Notes: generated by a model not told the origin, from the letters alone. A stretch of DNA of 64,000 nucleotides from Novosphingobium terrae (GCF_017163935.1 NZ_JABVZR010000001.1:4092001-4156000), one strand, 5' to 3'. Counted from the first letter of the stretch, positions 1 to 9,123 are shown. A program made the numbers and translations.

Positions 1-680
1 TGCAGGCCGAGCGGCCCCGGCTCTACATCACCAATTCCGCGCTGCATAACCCCACCGGAGCCAGCCTCTCGCCACGCGTGGCGCATCGCGTGCTGGGCAT
101 CGCCGCCAGCGTGGGTATGACCATCGTGGAAGACGATATCTTCGCCGATTTCGAGAGTCAGCCCTCGCCGCGACTGGCGGTGCTGGACGGGCTGGTCGAT
201 GTGATCCGCATCGGCAGCTTTTCCAAGACGCTCTCGGCCGCCGCGCGCTGTGGTTATATCGCGGCGAGGCCCGATTGGGTCGATGCGCTGGTCGATCTTC
301 AGGTGGCGACCAATTTTGGTGGACCCAGCCCGGTGGCCAGTGCGGTGGTGGCGCATGTCCTCTCCAGCGGCACCTATCGCAAGCATATGGACGATCTGCG
401 CCGCAAGCTCACCCGTCTGCGCAGCGAGGTGGGGGCACGGCTGACAGCCTTGGGGATCGAGCCATGGCTGATGCCTCAGGGCGGCTTCTATCTGTGGTGT
501 CGCCTGCCGGAAGGGATGGATTCCCGCCGTCTGGCCCGCGCCGGTCTGGAGCGGGGGCTGGTGCTCGCGCCGGGCAATGTCTTTAGCCCCAGCGAGACTG
601 CGGAACGCTTTATGCGCTTCAACGCCACGCAAATGCCGGATCGAGCATTCGACTTATTGGCCGCCTTGATCACAGAGTAA
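1..680 (+). CDS. PLP-dependent aminotransferase, MocR/PdxR-like C-terminal part (5' truncated by window)
   Basis: The reading frame is open from base 3 and stops at 680, so the start lies outside the window. The visible part of about 225 residues is the large domain of a fold-type I aminotransferase: an HNPTGASLSP stretch near the left edge, a VEDDIFADF segment with the cofactor-contacting Asp, and SFSKTLSAAARCGYIA with the expected PLP lysine. Standalone class I aminotransferases and MocR regulators (GntR helix-turn-helix plus aminotransferase domain) share this part. The APGNVFSP segment near the C-terminus is common in MocR proteins, so I favour a MocR-type regulator, but the N-terminal domain that would decide is not visible. 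Substrate or effector is unknown. Confidence 0.85.
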   Translation, partial: QAERPRLYITNSALHNPTGASLSPRVAHRVLGIAASVGMTIVEDDIFADFESQPSPRLAVLDGLVDVIRIGSFSKTLSAAARCGYIAARPDWVDALVDLQVATNFGGPSPVASAVVAHVLSSGTYRKHMDDLRRKLTRLRSEVGARLTALGIEPWLMPQGGFYLWCRLPEGMDSRRLARAGLERGLVLAPGNVFSPSETAERFMRFNATQMPDRAFDLLAALITE

Positions 681-737
681 TGATATAAAATTTCATCATA
701 GGGACTGGCCTTTCTCTTAATCGTGATATAACGTCAC
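680..737 (+). promoter_or_regulatory. Candidate zinc (Zur-like) operator region upstream of the TonB receptor
   Basis: GTGATATAACGTCAC at 723-737 has inverted GTGA/TCAC ends around a TATAAC core, which resembles half of the Zur consensus. TGATATAA occurs twice, at 681-688 and 724-731, and 680-699 is also an imperfect dyad (ATGAT...ATCAT). The position about 100 bp before a ZnuD-like receptor fits zinc repression. The match is partial and made by eye. Confidence 0.3.
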
Positions 738-840
738 ATCCATTCGCGGCGAGACAGGCGGTCCAGCCGTGCGGAGCTTGGGGGAGCATCCGCGCGGGCG
801 ATGGGCTGCGCGCCGCGAAGAGGTTAATGAGGGAGTTTCT

Positions 841-2880
841 ATGCGTTCGATTCATCTGGCCGGCGCGGCCGTGCTGGCGCTGGCCTATGCCGGTGTGGCC
901 CCCATGGCTCTTGCCGATACGGCAAGCGATGTCGCAGCCACCACCGACTCCGCGAATCCGGGCGCGCCCAGCTCGCGCAATGAGATCATCGTCACCGCCA
1001 CCCCCTTCCGCCATACGGCTGACGAAACGCCGACGCTCTCCACCAAGATCGACGCCGACCAGATTCTCGCCGCCGGTGGCGCCAGCATTGGTGACGCGCT
1101 GCGCGATGTGCCCGGCGTCTCGGTCAGCGGCTTTGCCGCGGGCGCCAGCCGCCCGATCATCCGCGGTATGGACGCGGCCCGCGTGCGTCTGCTGGAAGAC
1201 GGCACCAGCTCCTCGGACGTCTCCGACATCGGCCCGGACCATGGCATTCCCATCGATCCGCTCGCCGCGCGCAGCATCGAGGTGGTACGCGGCGCCGCCA
1301 CGCTGCGTTACGGCAGTCAGGCGATCGGCGGCGTGGTCAACACGCTGAACAACCGCGTGCCCACCAGCCTGCCCGACAAGACGATCAGCGCCGAGGCCAC
1401 CGTGGCCCACACCACCATCAACGATTCGAACGAGGCTTCGGGTCTGGTCGATGGCAAGATCGGCAATCTGGCGCTGCATGCCGATGGCTTCTTCCGCCAT
1501 TCCGACGATTACGGCACGCCTGAAGGCGTTCAGCAGAACAGCTTCTTCCACGGGCGCGGCGGTTCGGTCGGCGGTTCCTACTTCCTGGGCGGCGGCGACA
1601 GCCATGTCGGCCTGGCGGTGACGCATTACGATGCGCAATACGGCATCCCCAGCGACACCACCTTCATCGACATGCGCCAGACCAAGATCATGAGCCGCAA
1701 CAGCTTCGATCTGGGCACCGGCGTGCTGAAAACGCTGAATGTCGACGGCAGCTATGCCAACTACACCCATGACGAAAAGAACCCCGACGGTTCGATCAAC
1801 ACCACCTTCAAGAACAAGGAAGGCAATGCCCGCGCCGAGCTGCTGCTCAACCGCATTGGCGCGGTGCGCAACACGGCTGTCGGCTTCGAGTATCAGCACC
1901 GCGATTTCTCGGCCATCGGCGAGGACAGCTCTTACCTGAATCCGGCCACCAGCGAGAATGTCGCGGGCTATATCTTCACCGAAGTGGAAGTGGCCAAGGC
2001 GCTGCATCTGGAAGCCAGTGGCCGTGTCGAGCATGTCAGCGTGACGGGGACGCCCTCGACGGACGTGTTCACCAAGCGCAGCTACACGCCGGTCAGCGGC
2101 GCGATTGGTGCGCTGTTCACCGCTACGGAAGGCGTGAAGCTGGGCCTGAACTTCTCCAGCACGGGCCGCGCCCCGGCGCTGACCGAGCTGTTCGCGCGCG
2201 GCGGTCATGACGGCCCGCAGACCTTCGAGACCGGCGATCCGAACCTCAAGATCGAGCGCGCCAATTCGCTGGAGCTGAGCCTGCGTATCCGCAAGGGCCC
2301 CTTCCGCTTCGACGGCAGCCTCTACAACACCTGGTACAAGAACTACATCTACGGCGATCTCACGGGCCGCACCTGTGACGACGATGGCGATTGCGTCACG
2401 GGTGACAGCGAGGAGCTGCGCGAGGTGATCTATCGCCAGCAGGGCGCCCGTTTCCGCGGTCTTGAGGCGCAGGCCACCTATGATCTGCTGCAGGGCCCTC
2501 ATGGCACGCTGACGGCCAAGGTGTTGGGCGATTACACCCGCGCCACGCTGGACAGCGGCAGCAATGTGCCGCGCATTCCGCCCTATCGCGTGGGCGGCGG
2601 GCTGAACTGGCAGAGCAAGATCGTCGATGCCGGGGTGACCTTCATCCACTATGGCCGCCAGAACGATTATGGCGATTATGACACCGCCACCGACAGCTAC
2701 AATTCGCTGAGCGCTCAGGCGGCGGTGCGCCCCTTCAAGCAATATCCCGGCGTGGAACTGGCCCTGATCGGCCAGAATCTGACCAATGACGTTCAACGCC
2801 TCGCCACCTCCTTCAACAAGGATCTGGTGATGATGCCCGGTCGCTCCCTGCGTGTCGTGCTGAAGGTCGCAACCTTCTAA
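841..2880 (+). CDS. TonB-dependent outer-membrane receptor, ZnuD-like
   Basis: A 679-residue receptor. I chose the ATG at 841 because GAGGGA lies just upstream and it gives a clean signal peptide (about residues 1-25, ending MALA). A TonB-box-like EIIVTA follows, then the plug with GASRPIIRGMDAARVRLLED, DVSDIGPDHGIPIDPL and VVRGAATLRYGSQAIGGVVN. These plug blocks are typical of ZnuD-type zinc receptors rather than siderophore receptors. The remainder is the beta-barrel, with an acidic Cys-containing insertion (TCDDDGDCVTGD) and a C-terminal aromatic residue as expected for barrel insertion. Energy would come from TonB-ExbBD, which are not in the window. Zinc as substrate is inferred from family resemblance. 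Confidence 0.85.
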   Translation: MRSIHLAGAAVLALAYAGVAPMALADTASDVAATTDSANPGAPSSRNEIIVTATPFRHTADETPTLSTKIDADQILAAGGASIGDALRDVPGVSVSGFAAGASRPIIRGMDAARVRLLEDGTSSSDVSDIGPDHGIPIDPLAARSIEVVRGAATLRYGSQAIGGVVNTLNNRVPTSLPDKTISAEATVAHTTINDSNEASGLVDGKIGNLALHADGFFRHSDDYGTPEGVQQNSFFHGRGGSVGGSYFLGGGDSHVGLAVTHYDAQYGIPSDTTFIDMRQTKIMSRNSFDLGTGVLKTLNVDGSYANYTHDEKNPDGSINTTFKNKEGNARAELLLNRIGAVRNTAVGFEYQHRDFSAIGEDSSYLNPATSENVAGYIFTEVEVAKALHLEASGRVEHVSVTGTPSTDVFTKRSYTPVSGAIGALFTATEGVKLGLNFSSTGRAPALTELFARGGHDGPQTFETGDPNLKIERANSLELSLRIRKGPFRFDGSLYNTWYKNYIYGDLTGRTCDDDGDCVTGDSEELREVIYRQQGARFRGLEAQATYDLLQGPHGTLTAKVLGDYTRATLDSGSNVPRIPPYRVGGGLNWQSKIVDAGVTFIHYGRQNDYGDYDTATDSYNSLSAQAAVRPFKQYPGVELALIGQNLTNDVQRLATSFNKDLVMMPGRSLRVVLKVATF

Positions 2881-2942
2881 GCACCGCGCAGCACCATGAG
2901 CCGGGGTGGAGAGATGGTCGCACCCCGCCCCGGCTCATTCCT

Positions 2943-3437
2943 TTATGGCGCGGGTTTAGCCCCGCGCGGCAGTTTCATGGTGATGAGGATCAGCCGCCCG
3001 TTGATCTGGCTGAACCAGTGCGGCGTCCCCTCGGGGATGATCAGCATATCGCCCTTGGTGATCGGGCGCATGCTGCCGCCGATGATGCCATGTCCCGTCA
3101 GATTGGTGGGGCCGGTACGTTGCGGGGTCTCCAGCCTGCCGCCGGTGACCAGCGTGCCGCTGCCTTCCACCACCTGAACCCATTCGGCCTCAGCCTCATG
3201 CGTGGCCGCGCCGCTCACCCCTTGGCGATACTCCAGACTGGCGCGATAGGTGCCCAGCCCGACCAGCGGCTGGAAGATCACCGGCTGATCGGGTTTGATG
3301 CGCGAGGCGATCAGGGCGATGGTCTGCTCGACGCCCGCCTGATTCATGAAGAGGCCGGGAGCAGGGGCCTCTTGCGCGATGGCAGGCGTTGCGATCGCGA
3401 CCAAAGCCGCCAGCCAGAACCGGTGTTTTGCGCGCAT
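2943..3437 (-). CDS. Secreted cupin-domain protein
   Basis: A 164-residue protein with a signal peptide (cleavage expected after about residue 22, ATPAIAQ). The rest is one small cupin barrel: a first motif around HEAEAEW (H80) and a second around EGTPHWF (H140), plausible metal ligands. The substrate is unknown; periplasmic single-cupin proteins are functionally diverse. It converges on the TonB receptor and lies downstream of the LysR gene in the same orientation, 60 bp from it, so the two could be co-transcribed. Confidence 0.75.
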   Translation of the reverse strand: MRAKHRFWLAALVAIATPAIAQEAPAPGLFMNQAGVEQTIALIASRIKPDQPVIFQPLVGLGTYRASLEYRQGVSGAATHEAEAEWVQVVEGSGTLVTGGRLETPQRTGPTNLTGHGIIGGSMRPITKGDMLIIPEGTPHWFSQINGRLILITMKLPRGAKPAP

Positions 3438-3497
3438 GCCTGTCCCCCTTTGCGATGCCGGGCCAGACTATGCCAGATCGGCGGTGGACGGCAAGAA

Positions 3498-4409
3498 TCA
3501 GTGCTGTGCAGCCCATGGTGCAGCCGAAAGATGCTTGGCCAGAAACTCGATCAGCACCCGCACCCGCGCCGGGCGCAACTGCCCCGGCGGCGTCACCAGA
3601 TGCAGGGCGATATCGGGGATGCGCCAGTCGGGCAGCACCTCCACCAGAGCGCCGCTGGCGATATGCTCCCACACCATGAAATCAGGCTGAAGCGCCATGC
3701 CTTGCCCGGCCAGCAGGGCAGGGGCCAGCGCATCGGCATTGTTGGCGCCGAGGCGACCCTTGATCGTCACCATATAATCGCCCTGCGTGGCGTGGCTGAA
3801 ACGCCATGTGCCCGGCGCCTCCAGATTGGTGTAGAGCAGCCCGGTATGGGCCGAGAGATCGCGCGGATGGGTGGGATGCCCATGCTCTGCCAGATAGGCC
3901 GGGCTGGCCACCAAAGGCCGACGCACGGTGCAGAGCCGCCGTGCGCGCAGGGAGGAATCCTCCAGCCCCCCGATGCGCAGCACCACGTCATGCCCGCCGC
4001 CCACCACATCAACCAGCGAGTCGGACAGATCGACATCCACATTCACCTGCGGAAAAGCGCCCAGAAACTCGGGAAGAATCGGCGCGACATGGCGCAGGCC
4101 AAAGCTCATCGGCACTGCCAGACGCACAAGACCACGCGGCGTATCGCCCTCGGCGCTGGCCTGCGCCTCGGCGGCCTCGCCATCGGCCAGAATGCGGCGG
4201 GCCTTGTCCAGCACGCCGCGCCCGCTCTCGGTCAGCGCTAGTCGGCGGCTGGTGCGGTGAAGCAGAGGCACGCCAAGGCGCGCTTCCAAGCGCGTGACCG
4301 CCTTGGACACGGTGGGTTTGGAAAGGCCCAGCGCCTCGGCAGCGGCGGCGAAAGAGCCGGTGTCCACAACGCGGGCGAAGATGGCCCAGGCCTCAAGATC
4401 GGGCAGCAT
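3498..4409 (-). CDS. LysR-family transcriptional regulator
   Basis: 303 residues, the usual LysR length. An N-terminal winged helix-turn-helix (about residues 18-60, with [37 protein letters not shown]) is followed by a periplasmic-binding-protein-like effector domain ([23 protein letters not shown]). It is divergent from the pirin/OsmC cluster across 112 bp, the classical arrangement for a LysR protein controlling its neighbour, so those genes are the likely targets. Effector not predictable. Confidence 0.9.
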   Translation of the reverse strand: MLPDLEAWAIFARVVDTGSFAAAAEALGLSKPTVSKAVTRLEARLGVPLLHRTSRRLALTESGRGVLDKARRILADGEAAEAQASAEGDTPRGLVRLAVPMSFGLRHVAPILPEFLGAFPQVNVDVDLSDSLVDVVGGGHDVVLRIGGLEDSSLRARRLCTVRRPLVASPAYLAEHGHPTHPRDLSAHTGLLYTNLEAPGTWRFSHATQGDYMVTIKGRLGANNADALAPALLAGQGMALQPDFMVWEHIASGALVEVLPDWRIPDIALHLVTPPGQLRPARVRVLIEFLAKHLSAAPWAAQH

Positions 4410-4443
4410 TGATAAAATTCCTTCACCGGTATCATTCTATCAT
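4410..4443. promoter_or_regulatory. Candidate LysR operator between the divergent regulator and pirin genes
   Basis: TGATA at 4410-4414 and TATCA at 4430-4434 form an inverted repeat, with another TATCA at 4439-4443. The dyad abuts the regulator start codon (4407-4409), as expected for autoregulated LysR genes. The match was made by eye. Confidence 0.35.
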
Positions 4444-4521
4444 TGCCATTTCTTTCCTCGGCGCAATCCCTAAATTGGCCTCAACAGCCGCAGAGACACT
4501 CTGGCGGCACGGAGAACACCC

Positions 4522-5220
4522 ATGATCGAACTGCGCCCCTTCGCTTCCATCGGCCATGCCAACCATGGCTGGCTCGATGCCCGCCACCACTTCTCCTTCG
4601 CCGATTATTACGAGCCCGACCGCATGCACTGGGGCAATTTGCGCGTGTGGAATGACGACACCATCGCGGCCAAGAGCGGCTTCCCCCCGCACCCCCACCG
4701 CGACATGGAAATCATCACCTATGTCCGCAAGGGCGCGATCAGCCACCGCGACTCGCTGGGCAATGACGGCCGCACCGAAGCGGGCGACGTTCAGGTGATG
4801 AGCGCGGGCACCGGCATCACTCACGCCGAATACAATCTGGAGGACGAAACCACCACGCTGTTCCAGATCTGGATCCAGCCCACCCGCAGCGGCGAGCAGC
4901 CCAGCTGGGGCGCCCGCCAGTTCCCCAAGGGCGAGCGCGCCGGGCAACTGGTGGTGCTGGCCAGCGGCTACGGTGACGACGGCGATGCCCTGCCGATCCG
5001 CACCGAGGCCCGCATCGTGGGCGGCACGATCCGCGCCGGTGAGACGGTCGATTACGTGCTGGGCACCGAGCGTAAGGGCTACCTTGTCCCCGCCACCGGT
5101 GCGATCGAGGTCAATGGCGTGAAGGCCAACACCCGCGACGGCGTGGCCATCGCCGAAGTCGAAACGATCAGCATCACCGCCCTTGAAGATGCCGAGATCG
5201 TCCTGGTCGATACGCTGTAA
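4522..5220 (+). CDS. Pirin family protein (YhhW/quercetinase-like bicupin)
   Basis: 232 residues, the same size as E. coli YhhW. The four metal ligands of the family are in place: H57 and H59 in FPPHPHRDMEIITYV, and H101 and E103 in GTGITHAEYN. YhhW-type pirins bind a metal in the N-terminal cupin and can show quercetin 2,3-dioxygenase activity in vitro; the physiological role is unclear. A GGAG sequence precedes the ATG. This is the first gene of a same-strand cluster with a second pirin, an OsmC protein and an unknown gene, which suggests an oxidative or electrophile stress response. Confidence 0.9.
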   Translation: MIELRPFASIGHANHGWLDARHHFSFADYYEPDRMHWGNLRVWNDDTIAAKSGFPPHPHRDMEIITYVRKGAISHRDSLGNDGRTEAGDVQVMSAGTGITHAEYNLEDETTTLFQIWIQPTRSGEQPSWGARQFPKGERAGQLVVLASGYGDDGDALPIRTEARIVGGTIRAGETVDYVLGTERKGYLVPATGAIEVNGVKANTRDGVAIAEVETISITALEDAEIVLVDTL

Positions 5221-5291
5221 GATCCCCCCGGGCGCGGGGTTTCCCCCCGACTCCGCGCCACCCTTTTTCTCCACCCACGGAGTAGCCCACC

Positions 5292-6209
5292 ATGAGCCTG
5301 TCCCCCGCTGAAAACCCCGTCGATTCGGTGATCCTGCCCCCGGTGCGCGATCTGGGGGACGGCTTCTCCGTCCGCCGCGCGCTGCCCAGCCCCAACCGGC
5401 GGATGGTCGGCCCCTTCATCTTCTTCGATCAGATGGGTCCGGCGGCCTTCTCGGGCGAGCAGGCGCTGGATGTGCGCCCGCACCCCCATATCGGCCTCGC
5501 CACGGTGACCTTCCTGCTCGATGGCGAGATCATGCACCGTGACTCGCTGGGCAGCCTGCAGGCGATCCGCCCCGGCGAGGTCAACTGGATGACGGCGGGC
5601 AGCGGCATCGTCCATTCCGAGCGCACGCCCGACAATCAGCGCGGCGTGGGCGGCAGCCTCTTTGGCCTCCAGACCTGGGTAGCTCTGCCGAAAAAGCATG
5701 AGGAAACCGCGCCTTCCTTCCGTCACTACAAGGCCGACGAAATCCCCGTCGCCGAGGACAAGGGCGCCAAGCTGACGCTGATCGCAGGCACTGCCGATGG
5801 GCTGGTCTCTCCGGTCGAGACCTTCTCGGACATGATCTATGGCGATCTCACGCTGGCCCCCGGCGCGCGCTACGCCTTCGCCCGCGATCATGTCGAGCGC
5901 GCGGTCTATGTCGTTTCCGGCTCGCTGCGGATCGAGGGGCAGGAAGGCTCCTTCGGCCAGACCCAGCTTGTGGTGCTCAAGCCCGGCGCCGAAGTGGTGC
6001 TGACCACGCAGGAACCCACCCGCCTGATGCTGGTGGGCGGCGAACCTTTCCCGGAAAAGCGCTACATCTACTGGAACTTCGTCTCCTCCGATGCCGACCG
6101 CATCGAGCAAGCCAAGGAAGACTGGCGCGAGGACCGCTTCGCCCATGTCCCCGGCGAAGATGAATTCATCCCGCTGCCCCCCGACGTCCCCGGCGTGAAG
6201 CTGAAGTAA
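5292..6209 (+). CDS. Pirin family protein (long form)
   Basis: 305 residues, close to eukaryotic-type pirins in length. The N-terminal cupin has RPHPHIGLATVTFLLDG (H64, H66) and GSGIVHSERT (H108, E110), the complete metal-ligand set, followed by a C-terminal cupin (GGEPFPEKRYIYWNFVSS). It is clearly distinct from the shorter upstream pirin, so the pair is not a recent tandem duplication. It lies 71 bp after that gene and 12 bp before the OsmC gene, so one transcript is likely. Function beyond metal binding is uncertain. Confidence 0.9.
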   Translation: MSLSPAENPVDSVILPPVRDLGDGFSVRRALPSPNRRMVGPFIFFDQMGPAAFSGEQALDVRPHPHIGLATVTFLLDGEIMHRDSLGSLQAIRPGEVNWMTAGSGIVHSERTPDNQRGVGGSLFGLQTWVALPKKHEETAPSFRHYKADEIPVAEDKGAKLTLIAGTADGLVSPVETFSDMIYGDLTLAPGARYAFARDHVERAVYVVSGSLRIEGQEGSFGQTQLVVLKPGAEVVLTTQEPTRLMLVGGEPFPEKRYIYWNFVSSDADRIEQAKEDWREDRFAHVPGEDEFIPLPPDVPGVKLK

Positions 6210-6221
6210 GGAGCCTGTGCC

Positions 6222-6644
6222 ATGGCCGAGACCCACACCCCCAACGCCAGCGCCACCACCACCGGCGCAGGCCTGTTCCAGAGCCAGCTCGACATCGCCG
6301 GAACCCCGCTGATCGCTGACGAGCCGGTGGAACTGGGCGGTCTCGGCACCGGCCCCGGGCCTTATGACTTGCTCTCCGCCGCGCTGGCCACCTGCACCAC
6401 CATGACGTTGCGCTTCTATGCCCAGCGCAAGGGTTGGGACATTGGCGAGGTCAGCACCCACGTCACTCACCACCGCGACGCCAAACAAACCCCCGCCGAC
6501 CGTTTTGAACGCTTGATCACGCTGGCGCCCGGTCTGGATGCAGCGACGCGCGAAGAGCTGCTCTCCATCGCCAACCGCTGCCCGGTTCACAAGACCCTGA
6601 CCGCCGGTTCCACCGTCGATACCGCCCTTGTGGGAGACGTATGA
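6222..6644 (+). CDS. OsmC family peroxide reductase
   Basis: 140 residues. The two redox cysteines of OsmC/Ohr proteins are present: C58 in LATCTTMTLRFYA and C120 in ANRCPVHKTL. The family reduces organic peroxides with one cysteine as peroxidatic and the other as resolving residue. The sequence around C58 looks more like the YhfA/OsmC branch than classical Ohr. Its place after two pirins and behind a LysR regulator supports an oxidative-stress role. It overlaps the next gene by 4 bp. Confidence 0.9.
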   Translation: MAETHTPNASATTTGAGLFQSQLDIAGTPLIADEPVELGGLGTGPGPYDLLSAALATCTTMTLRFYAQRKGWDIGEVSTHVTHHRDAKQTPADRFERLITLAPGLDAATREELLSIANRCPVHKTLTAGSTVDTALVGDV

Positions 6645-6952
6645 TGACCACCCTGACCCGCGAAGACTGGCTGGCCGCTTCCATCGGCGCTCAGGATTTT
6701 CAGCGATATGGTTGCCGTCAGCCGAGCGTTCCACGTGAAACGCTTGGGTTTTTTGGGCGGATGGTGACGTGGGTGTTCGGGGAAGGGGATGCGCCCCGGC
6801 CTCTGGCTCATCCCCGGTTGGAGGCTTTGCGCCGGTTTGCCTGCGCCACGCGCGCCGGGCATCAGCCGGGGGTGGCTCTGGTGAGCGAGTTGCACCGCTT
6901 GGGCGTGCAGCCGAAGCATTTGGCAGCGATTGAAGGTTTTTTGATGGTTTGA
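6641..6952 (+). CDS. Hypothetical protein in the pirin/OsmC cluster
   Basis: 103 residues, not recognised. It overlaps the osmC-like stop codon by 4 bp (ATGA), so it is probably translationally coupled; a second ATG three bases on could equally be the start. It has no signal peptide or membrane segment. The C-terminal half looks alpha-helical and basic. The coupling is the main reason to accept it as real. Repeat copy A starts 24 bp after its stop. Confidence 0.65.
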   Translation: MMTTLTREDWLAASIGAQDFQRYGCRQPSVPRETLGFFGRMVTWVFGEGDAPRPLAHPRLEALRRFACATRAGHQPGVALVSELHRLGVQPKHLAAIEGFLMV

Positions 6953-6976
6953 GGATTTAAAGGTTCAAAAGAGAAA

Positions 6977-7216
6977 TGCGAGGGGGTTACCCCCTCGCGC
7001 TCCCATAACGTCTTCCGACGAGAGCGCAGTGGCTCCGCATCGTTGCGCTCCAACTCTCCACCTGCTCAACCTATGGCGCCGCAGGCAATGAATCTTATGG
7101 CCGCTAGACTGTGCAGGCGTTTTAAAAGCCTGCGGCGCAGCGACGTTGCTCCTCGGCTGAACCCTTAGCGCCAAGGCTGACAAAACCCGGGAGCGCGAGG
7201 GTGTAACACCCTCGCA
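6977..7216 (+). repeat. Structured intergenic repeat, copy A (REPIN-like)
   Basis: 240 bp between convergent genes. The left end is a near-perfect palindrome (GCGAGGGGG/CCCCCTCGC, 6978-6998) followed by GCTCCC. The right end is GGGAGC followed by a second palindrome (GCGAGGGTGT/ACACCCTCGC, 7195-7215). Inside are a small hairpin CGTCTTCCGACG (7009-7020) and a long internal stem, GCGCCGCAGGC paired with GCCTGCGGCGC. The left end lies 24 bp after one stop codon and the right end 12 bp before the other. Confidence 0.85.
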
Positions 7217-7228
7217 TTTCCCTTCTTC

Positions 7229-9055
7229 TCACCCCTTATAAAGCGCATCCAACCGCGCCCCATACCGCTCTTTCAGCTTATGGCGGCGGATCTTCATGGA
7301 AGGCGTCATCTCTTCATTGTCGATGGCGAAAGGCTCATCCGCAAAGGCGAACTGGCGCACCTTCTCCACCACGGACAGATCCGAATTCACCCGGTCCATC
7401 GCCTCACGCACGGCGGCGCGGAAGGCGGGATCGCCTTGCAGCGTTTTCATGTCGAAATGGATGTGATTGGCTTGCGCCCAGTCCAAAGCCCATTCGCAAT
7501 CGGGCACGATCAGACCCACGACATAGGGGCGGCGGTCTCCGATCACCATGGCCTGCGCGATTTCCGGCTGAAGAGTCAGCATGCCCTCGACGCGCTGGGG
7601 CGAAATGTTGTCGCCCTTGTCGTTGACGATCATGTCCTTCTTGCGGTCGGTGATCTTGATGCGCCCGGCGGAATCGATCAGGCCGATGTCTCCGGTGTGG
7701 AGCCATGGGCCTTTTTCCGGCTCGGCGGGGTCGATCTTCAGGACTTTGGCGGTTTCGGCGTCGTTGCGCCAATAGCCGTGCATCACCAGCTCGCCGCGAA
7801 TCAGGATTTCGCCGTCCTCGGCGATACGGACCTCGGTGTCGGGCATGGGTGGGCCGACGGTGTCCATGCGGATGCCAGCGCTGGGCCGGTTGACGGCGGC
7901 GACAGGCGCGCATTCGGTCTGGCCATAGCCTTGCAGCAGGGTGAGGCCCATCGCCTGAAAGAACAGGCCGATCTCGGGGTTGAGCGGGGCGCCGCCCGAG
8001 ACCAGCGCCTTCATGCGGCCACCGAAGCGCGCGCGGACCTTGGGGCGCAGCGTGCGTTCCAGCACGGCCTCAAGCAGCGGATCGCTGAGGTGTTTCTTGC
8101 CCTCCGCGCGGCGGGAGGCCAGATCAATGGCCTTGTCCATCAGATAGTTGGGCAGGCGGCCCTGTTTCTCTATGCCCTTGATGATGCGCGTGCGCAGCAC
8201 CTCGAACAGGCGGGGGACGACCACCATGATGGTGGGGCGCACCTCCTCGATGTTGGCGCCCAGCTTTTCGAGCCCCTCGGCATAGGCGATCTGGCCGCCC
8301 ATGCCGATGGGCAGGAACTGGCCGCCGGTATGCTCATAGGCGTGGGAGAGGGGGAGGAAGGAAAGGAAGACCTCATCGCCCCAACCGAAGTCCTCGGCCA
8401 GAATGCGCGCGGCGCCCGCCACATTGTGCAGGATGGCGCCGTGGTGCTGCATCACGCCGCGCGGGGCGCCACCGGTGCCGCTGGTGTAGATGATGCAGGC
8501 GGTGTCAGCGCGGCCGATGGCGCCGATGCGGGCCTCGACAGCCTTGCGGGCGGCGGCGGCATCGCCTTCAAGCATCGAATCCCAGTCGTGATAGTTCAGT
8601 GCGCCGGCCTGAGTTGCGCCCAGCGGCTCCATACCGATCACATGGCGCCCATGGCCGGAGCGCAGCACGGCGGGCAGAAGCGTCTTGCCCAGCTTCGCAC
8701 CCGAGACGATCACCGCGCAGGCGCTGGAGTTTTCCAGAATATGGGTGTGATCGCGTTCGGTGTTGGTGGTGTAGGTGGGCACGGTGACGCAGCCCGCCGC
8801 CATGATCGCCAGATCGGCAATCGCCCATTCCGGACGGTTTTCCGAGACCAACATCACGGGATCGCCACGCCGCAGGCCCAGTTTTACCAGGCCTTCCGCC
8901 AGCAGGCAGACCTTCTGCGCCGTTTCCTTCCAGCTGATCGATTGCCATTGCCCGTTGCGTTTGGCGCGCAGGAATGGGGCATCGCCCTTCTCATCCGCGC
9001 GAGCCAGAAACAGCGCGACCAGATTCGGCGTGGTGGAAAATTCGGTAAGCTGCAC
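7229..9055 (-). CDS. AMP-dependent acyl-CoA synthetase, long-chain fatty acid type
   Basis: About 608 residues from the chosen GTG at 9055; an in-frame ATG at 9112 would add 19 residues translated from low-complexity sequence. I prefer the GTG because AGGA lies 8 bp upstream and MQLTEFSTTPNL is a sensible N-terminus. Adenylate-forming motifs are present: a P-loop IIYTSGTGGAPRGV (Arg where Lys is usual), GYGQTECAPV, and the hinge TDRKKDMIVNDKGDNISP. The enzyme would activate long-chain fatty acids to acyl-CoA for beta-oxidation or lipid synthesis. Repeat copy B lies in its leader, which is unusual. Confidence 0.88.
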   Translation of the reverse strand: MQLTEFSTTPNLVALFLARADEKGDAPFLRAKRNGQWQSISWKETAQKVCLLAEGLVKLGLRRGDPVMLVSENRPEWAIADLAIMAAGCVTVPTYTTNTERDHTHILENSSACAVIVSGAKLGKTLLPAVLRSGHGRHVIGMEPLGATQAGALNYHDWDSMLEGDAAAARKAVEARIGAIGRADTACIIYTSGTGGAPRGVMQHHGAILHNVAGAARILAEDFGWGDEVFLSFLPLSHAYEHTGGQFLPIGMGGQIAYAEGLEKLGANIEEVRPTIMVVVPRLFEVLRTRIIKGIEKQGRLPNYLMDKAIDLASRRAEGKKHLSDPLLEAVLERTLRPKVRARFGGRMKALVSGGAPLNPEIGLFFQAMGLTLLQGYGQTECAPVAAVNRPSAGIRMDTVGPPMPDTEVRIAEDGEILIRGELVMHGYWRNDAETAKVLKIDPAEPEKGPWLHTGDIGLIDSAGRIKITDRKKDMIVNDKGDNISPQRVEGMLTLQPEIAQAMVIGDRRPYVVGLIVPDCEWALDWAQANHIHFDMKTLQGDPAFRAAVREAMDRVNSDLSVVEKVRQFAFADEPFAIDNEEMTPSMKIRRHKLKERYGARLDALYKG

Positions 9056-9123
9056 GGTGATGGTCCTGTCCCCCTTGTTCAGGGTTTTAGGAGGGTGAAG
9101 GAGGGGAGGCAAGAAGGTGAAGA

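Noticed and set aside
670..2796. 708-residue open frame antisense to the ZnuD-like receptor
   Set aside because: Composition and lack of any domain or ribosome site mark it as a GC-driven shadow of the plus-strand receptor, which has signal peptide, plug and barrel.
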